Source: Pampus argenteus
Lineage: Eukaryota > Chordata > Actinopteri > Scombriformes > Stromateidae
Length of the DNA: 64,000 bases
NCBI GenBank assembly: GCA_036937835.1
Contig: CM072876.1
Coordinates: 10,419,501 to 10,483,500, forward strand
Direction: 5' to 3'
This document shows positions 14,421 through 26,587 of this stretch, piece after piece (the first letter of the stretch is position 1; every line of letters starts with the position of its first letter). The position numbers and the translations under genes were made by a program. Under the pieces are notes generated by a model that was given only the letters and a program-made list of their open reading frames with translations, was not told the origin of the DNA and did no database searches.

Positions 14421-17400
14421 CACACATTCTCACACAAAAACTGAAGAGGGGGACAGAGACTAAACGTGGGAGACGTTCAATAAGACCTACTCAGCTGTAA
14501 ACTGGACAAATGTGTAATAGGCTTTGTTGGTATTTCTCTTTTGTCCACAGTGGGAAGCAAGGCACGCAGTGAAAACGAAGCCATTCATGTTCTGAAGCAA
14601 TAAATGAATTTTCACCCCATGCCCAATCTGAGAAGAGTCCTCAGGTCCGAAAATGAGCACTTGGATCTGTGATTGTCAGTGACAATTCAGTGACCCAGTA
14701 AACCCCAAAGATGGAAAAAAGCAATTGTATGCTTTTATCGACCAACTCTTCCTCACTCTTTCCATCTCTTTTTCTTGCTTTGCCAGCCTCTCAATTCTCC
14801 TTTTCTTCATTTTCTTTCTTACCAAGTCCCACTTTCCTCTTCCTCTCACAACATCCCTCTCTTTTTTTCAGTTTCTATCCTTCCACAATGTTGTGTTTCA
14901 CATCTTTCCTCACCTCAGTTTTTTACTTTTTAAAAATACTTGGCAGCCATTTTCTCCTCCGTCTTGACATGTTCATCCTTCCTCTTCTGCCTTTTGAATC
15001 ACCCTCCTTGCTTCCTTTTCAAGGAAACCAGACTCTCTCGGGTGATGAGCGAAAATGTCCCCCCTCTTTAGACATCTGGCTGAAAACTATGAAATATGCT
15101 GAACCAATAAGCACCCACACTGGCAGAACTGTAGTGAATCTAATTTGAATCCTTGTTGCATGAAACGACTCAGAGTTTTCTTTGATGTCTATGGTCTAAT
15201 GTGTAGGTTCCACTCATGCAGAGTTAAAACTTGTTGGACTGTCGTTTCTCACACTGATCCTCTCCTGTCATCTCTGGTCTCTTTCTCAATTTTCCTGAAT
15301 ATCACACATTTGATGGAGCTGCCTCATTACAAATCTTTTAACCACGCATGAAAAGAACATTTCTGACTTAATGCGTCTTTTTAGTTTCACTATAAACTGC
15401 TCAGCTCAAACTACATGTCAAGCAACACCTTTGGGTAAAGTTAAGATTCAAAAGAAACTCAAAAATTTCTGTAAAGCGATTCTGTCATACACATTAAGCA
15501 CTTTTTCCACATGGTTTTACCAAGTTGTACGTCTGCTGTTGTATTTGACTCTGGCTCCACTAGCAGGCGGTACCCTTCTGTGGATTACAGACTATATATA
15601 GCAGGATTTATCTTTAATCTCCTTGTGATATAACAGCAGGAAACATTTTCAGTTGCTCTTTGTTTTTGTTGCAACCACTATATTTACTTCTAAGGGCATA
15701 CTCAGTGGACTAGCCTTCTCCTTTAAGCATTGTGTGGTGCTATTTCCTTCATTCCTCCACCTTCTGGATGGGTCTGATATTCTTCTTCTTTTTTTACTCT
15801 ACATGGGTCATCTCTGGGTGCTGTTTTTCTCCTAAAATCCCTTTCTCCGTAGAGAAAAGGATTTTGCCTTGAAGAGGCTGCTACAGTAAGATTCTTTACA
15901 TACAATAGGGGCACACACACACACACACACGATGTGTGAGTGGGCGTGGTTTCAGTAGTTTTGGTGATGAAAACTGGCCCTTCAAGGATCTGACCCTGCA
16001 TGATCAGATGTTGCCCTGTCAGAGAAAGCATTTGATCAATGTTTTAGCAGCATGCGATGATCTGCTTCGTAAGTGTGGCATCAAGGCGGGCTCAAGTAAT
16101 ACGTAAGCCATCTGTCTAAGACTTGAAGAAAAGATGGTTTTAGGAGGAAGGGAGGAAAAGAGGGAGAGCATGAATGATTTAAGAGTGGCAGACGAAGAGC
16201 AGATGACGGCATAAATAGAAAGAGGAGTGGTATTAGGCAAATTAGAACAGAGAGAAGTTATGACAGGAGAGAGAAAACGACGAGGTACAGTAAGAGGAGA
16301 CTGTGGATAGATTCATAATTTGCAGCTATAACGTTCAATCAATCAAGTTCTCTTTCATTTTGTGTGATTTAATTTCTGTTTTCTTTGAACAATTAGTCCT
16401 TGTAGGATAAATGGTTCAAAGAAAACAGAAATACATTCACCCAGATGTGAATAGGAGATACGAGCAGTGATAAATCTCTGAAAATGTCTTCAACAAATGA
16501 TGAAATTCAAAATCATTTGGACTGTGCACCACGAAAATAAAAGCACCAAACCAGTGAGACATAGCAGGAGCAGGCGTTATTATACTGCATATGTTCAACT
16601 TCTTTTTAAAGAACTAATTCCCCTTAACAAAAGAGGCAAAATGAAACGTGGAAGATCACAAAAGAGAAGGAATTAGTGTTAAAAACAGCAGAAGGAAAAG
16701 GAAGAGGGAGCAAAGCAAAGACAAATAAAGGTGAGGAAAAACCAATGGGATTTCTAGGTAGAAATCTATAATTAATAACTCTAAATAATAATAATTGGTT
16801 AATCGTCTTCTGATCATTAGTCTGTCTTAATGATATTGATTGTGTGTATAAGGATGATTCAGTGAGAGCCACTATGCGTGTAAATGTGTCTGTGTGAGAA
16901 TTACACAATCTCTTCTCCAATCTGAAAACTGTGATATAGAGATACAGACCTTCAAATACACACAGATGCAACACAATATGCACTGTGAGTCAGCACTGTG
17001 TTTGTGTGCTTACCATAGATATTGGCAGGGTGGGACACTGGCAGCACACAGAGCCCAGACCTTGTCCCTGTAGATTGATTGTCACACCAAGAACAGAAGA
17101 AGAAGCAGCAAAGAAAAAAAAAAAGATTGCACCCCTTATTTTATTTCCCCCACTTAGGTCACCCCCTGGATAGCACCCTGACTCAGTCTGGCAAACAGTG
17201 AGGGTCACAGTAAAGGGAGAGTGAAAGAGCGAGCTGGAGGGTCAGGGAGACTTCATGCTGGCAACAGAAATGGCTGCCTCCTGCCTCTCACTCCAGCTCA
17301 ATGTCTCTTTATCTCTACTGCTACTGTATGTTGGCCTCTTCAAGTCTTTTAGTGCTTTAAGATTAAGACTTCTTTTCTTTTCTTTTTTTTTTAACAGCTC

Positions 17401-20400
17401 TTTCCATCGTGACATGGAGGACAGCATTAGGTATGTGTCTTCTGGTGCCTTTTATCCACTGAACCTGCAGGACATTGTAATCTCTATGCTGTCTCAGCTG
17501 GTGTGATCCGACTCGGGAATTGTGAACCATCCATAGATCATGATGTCAGGGGAATCAGAGGGTTCAGGCCAAGCCTGTTGTCTGAAAACAAACAGGTCTG
17601 CCAGTAGGGCTGGGTATTGAACCTCAATACTCTATAGAAGTCTATCTGTTGAAAAACCACACAGGCATTAGCAGGTTTAGCTTACCATTGGGGCTGGCCT
17701 GAAAGCCACCAATAGAACAGTGTGTACAAAATCCATAACCTTAGTGCACAAAAACACAAACCGAACACACACATGCACACGCACACACACATACATTACT
17801 GGCTCAGTAAATGGGTTTACTGGATGTGAGAGGGACAAAGTAGGATGTAGAGCAAGGGTCGAGATGGGGGTGAAGATGAAGGACTTTCTCTCCACTGGTG
17901 TTTGCATCTAATAGCATCAAATGTAGTTAACTACATAATATTTTATCTAATGCCAGGATGGAGAATGTCAGTCTCAGAGTGTTGCAGTCTTCATCTCCTC
18001 TGCCTGAATGGACATTTGCTGTAGTAACAGTAATTGAAAACAGCTGAGCATCTTAAATCTGGGCTGTATCTCTGATTTAAGTGCTATTTTAAATCACCAC
18101 TACAGCCATTAGGAGGTCCATCTGCTGTGATTTACATGTCATGTTGATTGGGAGCAGAATCACATCTTCATTTTCTGTTTATTGTCCCCGCTCTCTCCCA
18201 ATACCGTCTTGATGAATTTAAATTATCTGCATCTATGAATCTGTTACCACATAATTCTCCCGCCTATGACTCATCACTCAGGCTAGCTGTGAAGTAAGTG
18301 AGTGTGTACACCCGAATGAGTAAATGTGTGCACACGTGTGTGTGTGTGCAAGATAGAACAGAATGCATTATGGGCATGTGTGTCCATAAAGTAAATGTGT
18401 GTAAGCATGCATGAAAGAAAATATCTCTGATCTGAGTGTGAGCCAGGTGGGGGATTCTAGCTGCTAATGCTAACACCTGCTAATAACCCAGAGGACCCTG
18501 GTGGAGCTCAAGGACGGGAAGGTCAGACAGCTGGGCTCTATGCCCATGCCTGAGTCACCTGTACTGGGGAAGCTGTGAGCCAGGGGCAAAGGTGGATAGA
18601 GTGTGGTGCCCAAAGGCCAAAGTATTTGCCAGACAAACAGTAGGGAAGACAAGTCATGACTTCACACTGTTACTGCTTTAGGGCTGTTTCTAAAGAGGGC
18701 TTTAGACACACACACACACACACACACAGGGAGCCAATGCCACGGTAATGAGAGTAGGAGGACACTCCTCAGGAGAGAGGTGGGCCCTTCAGCCAATTCT
18801 CAGCTTGTGATTACACACAGAGAGACAGAGCAGAGCAAAAGTGAGGAGCTGAAATGAGCCACTGGGGCCTTCTCTGCATGCCTCAGGATGAACTAACCAG
18901 GTATGTTACTCACAAGTACTCGTTACCAAAAAAAAAAAACTACTCGTGATACTACAGCAAGTACACAAGAGTGTGCGGACACAAGGCCAGAGGAAGGGGA
19001 AAGTAAATGACTGGGACATCACAGGGATTCTGTGGACCTCACTTTTACATTTAAGGCATTTAGCTGACAATTTTAATGGCATGCAATTCTGTGTGTGGGA
19101 TAAATGCACTGCAGGACCATACACATAAGCAAATCCTCAGGGTATATTGTATAAATGTAAATCTATCATGCAACCTCATTAAACATTATTGCTCAAAATT
19201 AGGAAAGTGGGAGACAAAAACAACAAATATGAGACATAATTCTAAAAACAGTTCAAGCTAAATGACTTCTTCAAATAAGAAGGACTGCAAAACTCAGTAC
19301 ATCAACATAATAAGTGTTGTTAAAGCAGCACACAAACGTGCTTACACCCAAAAGCTACCAGCAAAGCTTGATTAACAGGAAAAAAACAACAAAATGATTA
19401 TGACTTTTAAAAATTAAATTAAATTTTTAAACTTCCCATCATTTGGGGGGTTTCCATACACACGTGATTGCTTGGCTTCACTCAGTTAGACACTGCTCAT
19501 CAGCCCAGCGCAGCAGGGATTTACATCGCCATTACAACAGGGCTACCCGCTTGAAGGTACGTCTTTAAACTGATGATGTGCTCGTCTTGAGGCTCTGATA
19601 TTTAAAAGCAGCACCCTCTTTAGCACTGTTTACTCAAATCAATGCATGGTTTGATTTGGCACGGCCAAATGTGCCGATGGAAAAAGGCTAATTCATAGCT
19701 TGGCAAGGTGGAACAGTGGTCAGCCTGCACTGTCCTGCCGATGTTAGACATAGCGAGGACCAATATGATGTTTTAGAAGATAAGCTTGGCTTTGGAGCAT
19801 AATTGGACAAAATAAATATAGCCTCAATGTAATATACAGCCTTCATGCTCCTCGGTAAAAAGTAAAGAATCAGAATCAGATATGCTTTTCATTAAGGCTC
19901 ACCTACAATAATTACAGTTACGTTTAGTACTTATTAATATAAATCTACTTAAATAGGGAAGACTAGTCTATTCAAAAAAAATCAATGTTCAGGTGGGCTG
20001 TTTTAGGACCAGCGCAGTCCTAAAGCAGAGAGACCGGCCGGGCCAGAGAGGGTGAGCCCTGAGCAAATCCATCATCGAGAAGTCACTGTTACAGTCTGAC
20101 TGCCAGTGAGCGCACCCCAGGGAGGCAGGACAAGCACAGCATTACCGATTCCCCCTAGAGGAAGGCCAAACGAAGCTGAAATGAGTGATGCAACCCAGGG
20201 GAGGGTAATCGAGTGTGGAATGACTGATGCCTCCCATCGGTGCGGACGCAATCCAGCAAGGTCCTGCTTTTAAAGATGCTAAACGGAGCCAAATGAGATA
20301 TTCAACTCCAAAGTTAGGCAAGCACAGCATCTGCAAGATAAATACCTGAGTTAAAGCATGGAAATTATGAATGCCTAATTCTCTGTTTATTGCTCTCCAG

Positions 20401-21776
20401 CAATCCATTTTTTACCAAGTCTTGTCCTTGTGCCATCTTTAGACCAGAGAGATAAGGAAAACCTGTCAAGTACTTTATCCAGTCTTTATTCATGATCGCA
20501 CATTGGCAAAAATACAAAGAAAGATTGACAAACAACCAAACCTACTCCGTAGAGAAAAGGGCGGAGCGCACAAGAGCAATGGATTTATGGATTAAAGACG
20601 GATTAAGTTGAACTGCCACATGTTCGTTGAGGCATGATTGAAGCTGGCAAGTACTCAGAAACTGGTCTGATGCATTAGTCTCTCTGTGCAGCTGTACACC
20701 TCCTCCCCTCTGTCCACTGACTTAGAGTAGGTCAGTGTTGTGCAATAAAGGAGAGACAGCAGTGAAGATAAGCGATCAATAATGATCCCTGGTGGTACAA
20801 AATGACACTAGGTTCACCACCCAGCACCAGTCATTTCCTCTACTGTGAAATCGATACAGTTGACAAACGGTTGTTAACAGGCTACAGAATGATACAACTG
20901 ACTTTGTGTTTTTCATCAAGAACATATCAAGAACATTTCAACTGAATGTGTGTGTCAGCAACATGTTCAGAAGTGTTGCATTTAGGAAATAAAGTTGGTG
21001 AATAACTTTAATAACTAAGGAAACGTAATTGTTCTCTCACCAATGCTTGGTCTGCTGATAAACTCTCACTTCCATTCCAACAAATTTTATCCTTATAATA
21101 ATAATTAAAAAAAAATAATAATAATAATATATATATATATATATAGTGCCTAAAAAAGAATTAAACACACTCTTCTCTGCCTCGTTAGTTTGTTGCTTTC
21201 ACCACTATAAAGTCAAAACTTTCTTCAAAACTGCACACACACAGTTGGAATTATTATATTTTTTATGAAAAAGTGCCAGAAGTCGGTATATATATAATAT
21301 ATAAAACATGCTGTGACATACTGTGGAGGTGACACAGTCCCCAAAACAACATTGGCTGTAACAGTGTTTTGACAACCAAATGACTCATGAATAAAAACAC
21401 CAAAAATAGAGGAGAAACAATGGATGAAGCAGAGATACTACTTTGTGAGTCACTCCACATTTTTGAAAAGAAAGGACATTCACATTAAAGAAAATAAACA
21501 AGCACCCAGTGAAAACTTATAAACACGCAATGTCCAAAAGTCTCAGACAGACTCCAAAACACAATGACAATGAAAGTTTTGGGAGATGAGCCGAATCGTA
21601 AACAAAAAAAACAAAAAATAAAAACACACACACAAACAAAACCGACACAAAAATTAAAACTAAACTGCATACTACATAAACAAGTTTAAATTTCCATCTA
21701 ATTTAGAAAAAGAAAATATGAAAAAACAAAAGTCTCTGTCCTCCAGCACGCTCTCTCTATCCTGGAGTCCACGTAC
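14421..21776. other. Intronic/non-coding stretch
   Basis: No coding exon recognised. It holds a pyrimidine-rich stretch (14740-15030), short CA runs (15912-15930, 18709-18728), a perfect 19-bp hairpin (16372-16432), a GC-richer block at 20000-20410 and an AT run at 21116-21145. At 19041-19070, tttacatttaaggcatttagct resembles a widespread fish repeat tail, but only a fragment is present. Confidence 0.55.
16372..16432. repeat. Perfect 19-bp inverted repeat (61-nt hairpin)
   Basis: Left arm atttctgttttctttgaac (16372-16390) is the exact reverse complement of 16414-16432, separated by a 23-nt loop. The size is compatible with a microRNA precursor or a small foldback element. There is no further evidence for either. 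Confidence 0.8.
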
Positions 21777-21923
21777 CTTGCAGAGTTTCTGGTAGCGTGG
21801 CGAGGAGATGGCCATCCTCTGGAGCCTGTGTAGGAAGACCACCACTTTCTGGAGGGACGTCCGGACCATGGCCATCATCTTAAGACTGCTACAACTCTGC
21901 AGCAGCCTGTTCCTGGTCCGCAT
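21777..21923 (-). CDS. utrn: Candidate first coding exon of a short utrophin isoform (G-utrophin/Up113-like)
   Basis: A 49-codon open segment begins at ATG (21923-21921), with A at -3 and an in-frame TAG 15 bases upstream. It ends in LCK at a strong donor, AAG|gtacgt, in phase 0, which is exactly the phase the missing exon 56 must accept. It encodes MRTRNRLLQSCSSLKMMAMV and later VVVFLHRLQRMAISSPRYQK: 11 Lys/Arg and no Asp or Glu. Local GC is clearly above the flanking intron. It lies in the intron after exon 55, where dystrophin has the Dp116 promoter and first exon; G-utrophin is the known utrophin analogue of Dp116. I do not know the mammalian G-utrophin first-exon peptide well enough to compare. 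The alternative is a chance ORF in a regulatory block. Confidence 0.55.
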
Positions 21924-22013
21924 GCTAGCACTGCCCTACCCCACTCATATTGTTCTCCCTCTCCCTCTCCCTAGCCAGCCGACTAGACCCCAGCCAAGCT
22001 GACGTGATGTGCG

Positions 22014-22044
22014 CACACACACACACATGCACACACACACACAC
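22014..22044. repeat. (CA)n microsatellite
   Basis: Interrupted CA run about 90-120 bp upstream of the candidate internal first exon. Confidence 0.95.
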
Positions 22045-22179
22045 TTGTACTCAGCTCAGCATGCCCCCACGTTTCATCACATATATAACACAGCTACACA
22101 CAGTGAGCGCAGCCTCAGTTTTCTCTCTCTCGCTCTCATAAACAGTCACTCAAACACAGCTCTTGGCATGCACACACAC

Positions 22180-22520
22180 TTTACACATACATGTGATGAT
22201 GCAGGCGAGCAGGACAAGACGAGACACTCACTTTCTCCTCCACGCGGACATTCACACGCGCACTCCAACCGCAGAGCCAGAGGAGAATCAAACAAATCAC
22301 TTGTGACGGCACCCCGCAGAGTCAGAGGAGGGTGACGGAGAAAAAGGAAAATTAAGACGAAGACGGAGAAGATGAAAAAACATTAAACAGGGAGGGAAGA
22401 GTGAAAAGTGCCGGCAAGCAGGCAGGAAAGCAGAGGAAGGCACGAGTTGCACTGCACTGAGAAGGGAGAAGCCGGTTGTACCCGGCTCACTTTTTACTGC
22501 CACTGATCCAGAGAGAGAAA
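22180..22520 (-). promoter_or_regulatory. Candidate internal promoter: CpG-bearing block upstream of the 21.8 kb exon
   Basis: CpG dinucleotides cluster here (for example cacgcggac, cacgcgcac, gacggagaaaa, gacgaagacgg), while most of the left 26 kb is AT-rich and CpG-poor. The block lies about 260-600 bp upstream of the candidate ATG on the minus strand. No convincing TATA box is visible. The link to the 21.8 kb exon is inference. Confidence 0.35.
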
Positions 22521-22533
22521 GAGAGGCAACGAG

Positions 22534-22642
22534 TAAGTGAAAGAGAGAGAGAGAGAGAGACAGAGGGGGAGAGAGGGAGATAAAAAAAAGAGATAGTGCT
22601 CCTTATGGACCACTGGATGAGAGAGAGAGAGAGAGAGAGAGC

Positions 22643-22710
<68 letters not shown>
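22534..22710. repeat. (GA)n / (CT)n microsatellite block
   Basis: Two purine runs, the longer at 22619-22710, read (CT)n on the gene strand. Long GA/CT tracts are sometimes promoter-proximal; here the tract flanks the CpG-bearing block. Confidence 0.95.
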
Positions 22711-22713
<3 letters not shown>

Positions 22714-25700
22714 AACAGAGGAGAAGAGAAGAAGCAAGATCAAAAGCAGAAGTGTAAGGGACGGCAAATACTGCCTCTGCTGTGGAAGGAGAAAGCCGAC
22801 CAACAGATCAATAAGCGAGAGACAAACAAAGAGAGAGAGAAAGCTACAGTGACAGAGAGAGGCACTGAGCAAGAACTCAGCGCACCGATGAGATGCACAC
22901 ACACAATAGAGTTACAGAGGAGGAGGAGTCATTGTGGGCGTCCAGAATTCCTGGAAGCAAAAGACTCATATTCTGCACAGACACTGACGAATTACAGATC
23001 TTAAATTTCTGTTGTGTGCACTACTAAAAGCTAACTTAAGCTCAAGACTACGATTCAAATCAATTCGCTCCGAAATCTAGAGTCAACTACAGACACGTTC
23101 AGCAAATATAATGTGGTGTTGCAATTGTCATGCTCACAGATTGGCAATTTTGTGTGGTTGTCAATCTTTGAGAAGGCAGGTCTTATCTAATAACAACAGC
23201 TGTGGCAGAGAAACATGATTTCACAGGAAACAGATGAAATTTGAGCGTTTCACCGAAGGCGTCTTAATTCAAGGTCCAAATCTCATGGTCTTCCTCACAG
23301 ATGTTGATTATTTTTATGAGGGAATTTTCCAAGTTAAGATTGCCAAGCTAAAGGTGAAATAGTTCAAAGATGATGGTCATAACAAACTAACTTACTTTAC
23401 ATATTACTCCTGTGTTTCTATACTGAAGAGCTTTGAGGATAAGATTTAAAAAAAAATGTATTTCTACTTTGCAACTCAATGGGAGAGCATGACAGTCACT
23501 GTGTGAGTGTGTGTGTGGGTAGGGTGGCACAAGTGTTTGTCACTATGTGTTATGTGTGGTCCAAAGGCAGCTTCTAAAAGATTAGCAAAGGCCTTACTGG
23601 AAAACGATTAAGGATGAGTGAAAAAAGTAGGAGGACAGTAGAGCTGGAGAAGAGAGAAGGTAGGAGGGCAAGGTCAAGAGATGATTTGTCTGTTGAGAAT
23701 AAATCTGTCGTGAAGCATACGACATACCAGAGAGATGACATCAAGCGACAAAAAAGGTAGGAGAAGAAAAAGAGAGTCAGGTAAATGCAAAAAACAGGTG
23801 CATAGAGAGTAGAGATTATCATACCCACCTCTGACCACACAGTATTACAACACAGGTGGGTATTTTAAACCTATTCATGTCGTGTTTCACTCTGTTCGAC
23901 TTTTATTTGAAGTGCTGCTGAAAAAAACACTCGCTCTCTCCTCCAACCGCAAGACAAGAGGCATTTATTTGAAGTGAGGATGAAAACCTCTGTATCGCCT
24001 GAGAGCAGCATGGGAAAGCAGCACGCTTCACGCCGACAGTTCCTTCATAACTATGACTCATACATTTAAAATGAGCACAAAATGACACACACATACAGAA
24101 ACAGTGTATTCAGTATAGCATTACCAGAGGCATTAATGCACTTGGTCCCTACTTGTGTCGGTGTATACAAATGAAGGGAGACTCCGAGACTGCGATAATG
24201 ATAAATGAGCACAAACAAATGAACGTAAAGAAATTCCAACATGCAGCCTATCTACATAGACTATATACACACATACACAGTCACTGGAAGTTGGTATTCT
24301 GATGAGCTTGTTGAAGAGCTTCGTTTAGACAAGGTGTAACTGGCTACAGCGGCCATTTCAGTCATTCAGTATTCAGTATTGGCACTGTTTCATAGGGAAT
24401 TACAAGGGAGACTGAGTGTTTTGTTGGCTCAGTGTTAATGACACTGACAGTACCAGGTCTCATCTAAGAGGTTGTAGGAGGGTTGAATGTCTCTGCTGCT
24501 CACATTGCTATGGTCAGCGCACACACCACACACACCACACACACCACACACACCCACAGCTTCAATTATAAAGCACACACACACACTGAGCTTAATAAAA
24601 GCAGATACTCAGGCTGTGTGCACCTTTGCTCTTTTCTCCTGGATGGCATTATTGCTCTGCCACATGCGCGTGAGATGGAGATGGACAATAGAAAATAAAT
24701 GTTGTTATACTGTTTATACTGTAATTAGACATAATGTCAGTGTTCAGTGTAATTATATTCCGTTCAGCTTTTATGTTTTCATGAACATAACGTGAGCCTC
24801 ACTCGATGAGTTTTTTATTAAAAATACTAAATTGTACTACTCAACAGGACTCAACAGCAAAGTACAGAGCCGTGCAAAACACAAAGTCACAAACACAACG
24901 TAAAGAATCAACAAGCCCCAGACTACTCATGGCTGTATGATTGATCCCTCTTCCAAAGCTGTATTTGTCATTGCTCCTGACTCCTCAATAACTGTGGGCT
25001 TAATATGAAAACAGCAGTCAGAAAGACAGTGGCCCGTTGCCAGAAATTGTGATTAAAGTAACTCAACACTGAACAGCGGCACAGCAGTCAGTGTGAGTTA
25101 ATAAAAGGGTTGTGTGTGTGTATATCGGGGTGGGGAGAGGGGTGGACGGCTCTGTTTCAACAACACTCATCCTCTAAGCTCAAGTGTGTCTCTGTTTCAT
25201 TAACCCACTTTCTAGACTTGAGTGCCATCCATCAATCTTAGCACCAACCGAGACAGACAAGGAAATGAGAAAAGAAACAGAATTAAGAAAAAGACAGAAA
25301 GATCCACTGACATGTTGGCACCCTAGTATTAAAAGATGTTATTCTCCGACTGATATCTGTTTTTGTATAATTAAAGCAACTGAAATGCTTTGTCACATTT
25401 ACCACACAGTTAAAACTTTGAGATGACTTTGACAGACTATCAAGATCATATTCAACACAACAATTCTGGATCACAGTAGCAGCGAGATAGATGTGAAAAT
25501 AATATCCATTTCCACCCAAATTATCAGAATTGTATTAGAACAAAACCGAATCCAGCCAGGCCTTAACAATGAGCTGCAAAGGTCTCTCAGCCTCATGTCC
25601 ACAGCAAGTTAATGAATCATCAGAAATCTTTCTGACCATTAATGCAGTGATTCAGTGTCTTTTTTTTCTTGATAACCTTGGACTGTTTTTAAATAACTGG

Positions 25701-25847
25701 ACACATGAACATTTTGGCACAACAGAACCACTAATGTTATTATTGAATTGCTTTCAGTACTGAAATATAATACAACATTGCAGCATCTTTTGCCTCCTTT
25801 CTGAGTGACAAGTTCAGACTTATCTAGGAGCATCAGGAATCTTAGAT

Positions 25848-25898
<51 letters not shown>

Positions 25899-26397
25899 GA
25901 TGATTGACACTTTCTGATAAAAGGGTGAATGTACAATGCAAAAGTGATGTGAGCAAGTCTTACAGGGTAAGCATATTTCAGTAGGATGTAAAAATAAAAG
26001 CTGCTTACTATCTGTTGAAAGGATGAGGTGATTTGGGGATTAAAATTTTGCATAAAGAATAAGATGATCTACGTCAACACACAGACACCCTGAGGTAAGG
26101 TCTGGGTAAATGACAAGCTTTCGAGAGGAAGCACAAAACACACACATATACACACATGCGCTGAATTCCTAAGCAGCATAGGACAAGAGGATCAATGAGC
26201 TGCACTCAATGCATACAAGCACTCACACGCCCTGAATGCCCTCTTATTCACACATCTTTAACCAGCAAGGTACACATGGATGCATCCATACACTGCCCCA
26301 ACCCAAATTCTGTTGGTGAAGGCTGTGTTGATGAAGGATGACACCAAGATAATAGGCAAACACCTGTGCACAGATACCACACACACACTTGTCCTAC
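22711..26397. other. Intronic stretch between exon 55 and the candidate internal promoter
   Basis: No exon seen. It contains (ACACACC)n-type repeats at about 24520-24556 and a (CA)n tract at 25849-25897. Confidence 0.6.
25849..25897. repeat. (CA)n microsatellite
   Basis: Long uninterrupted CA run, intronic. Confidence 0.95.
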
Positions 26398-26587
26398 CTC
26401 TAGTTGGCGTCTCAGCTCCTTCACGTGGGCGGAGTCCTGTGACAGGTCTTCCCTCTGGGAGGCGTCAGCCAAAACGTTGACTGTGGTCTCTGCCTCCTGG
26501 AGCCACTTGAGGAAGGACTCCAGCTCCCTGAGAGACATCTGCAGGCCCTTCAGTTCACTGTCCAACTGGGCCTGTCGATCACTTGTC
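26398..26587 (-). CDS. utrn: utrn exon, dystrophin-equivalent 55 (last found in window)
   Basis: 190 nt, as in dystrophin exon 55, phase 2 to 0. It encodes LRELESFLKWLQEAETTVNV and VKELRRQLE. Donor gtagga. The following exon should enter in phase 0 and begin near D-I/L-Q-A/G-E-I; I find no such exon between here and position 1. Confidence 0.97.

Noticed and set aside
14711..15148. 145-codon plus-strand open frame
   Set aside because: Pyrimidine-rich DNA yields a Ser/Phe/Leu-biased product with no domain, no upstream context and no splice logic.
21808..22002. 64-codon plus-strand open frame over the candidate internal exon
   Set aside because: Antisense shadow of the minus-strand 49-codon segment, without splice-compatible ends.
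22603..22902. Leu/Ser-repeat ORF (LSLSLS)
   Set aside because: Translation of the (CT)n microsatellite.
1..26397. Exon 56 of utrophin within the left part
   Set aside because: I looked for a phase 0 minus-strand exon of about 173 nt beginning near a DIQ/DLQ-E-I motif and found none.
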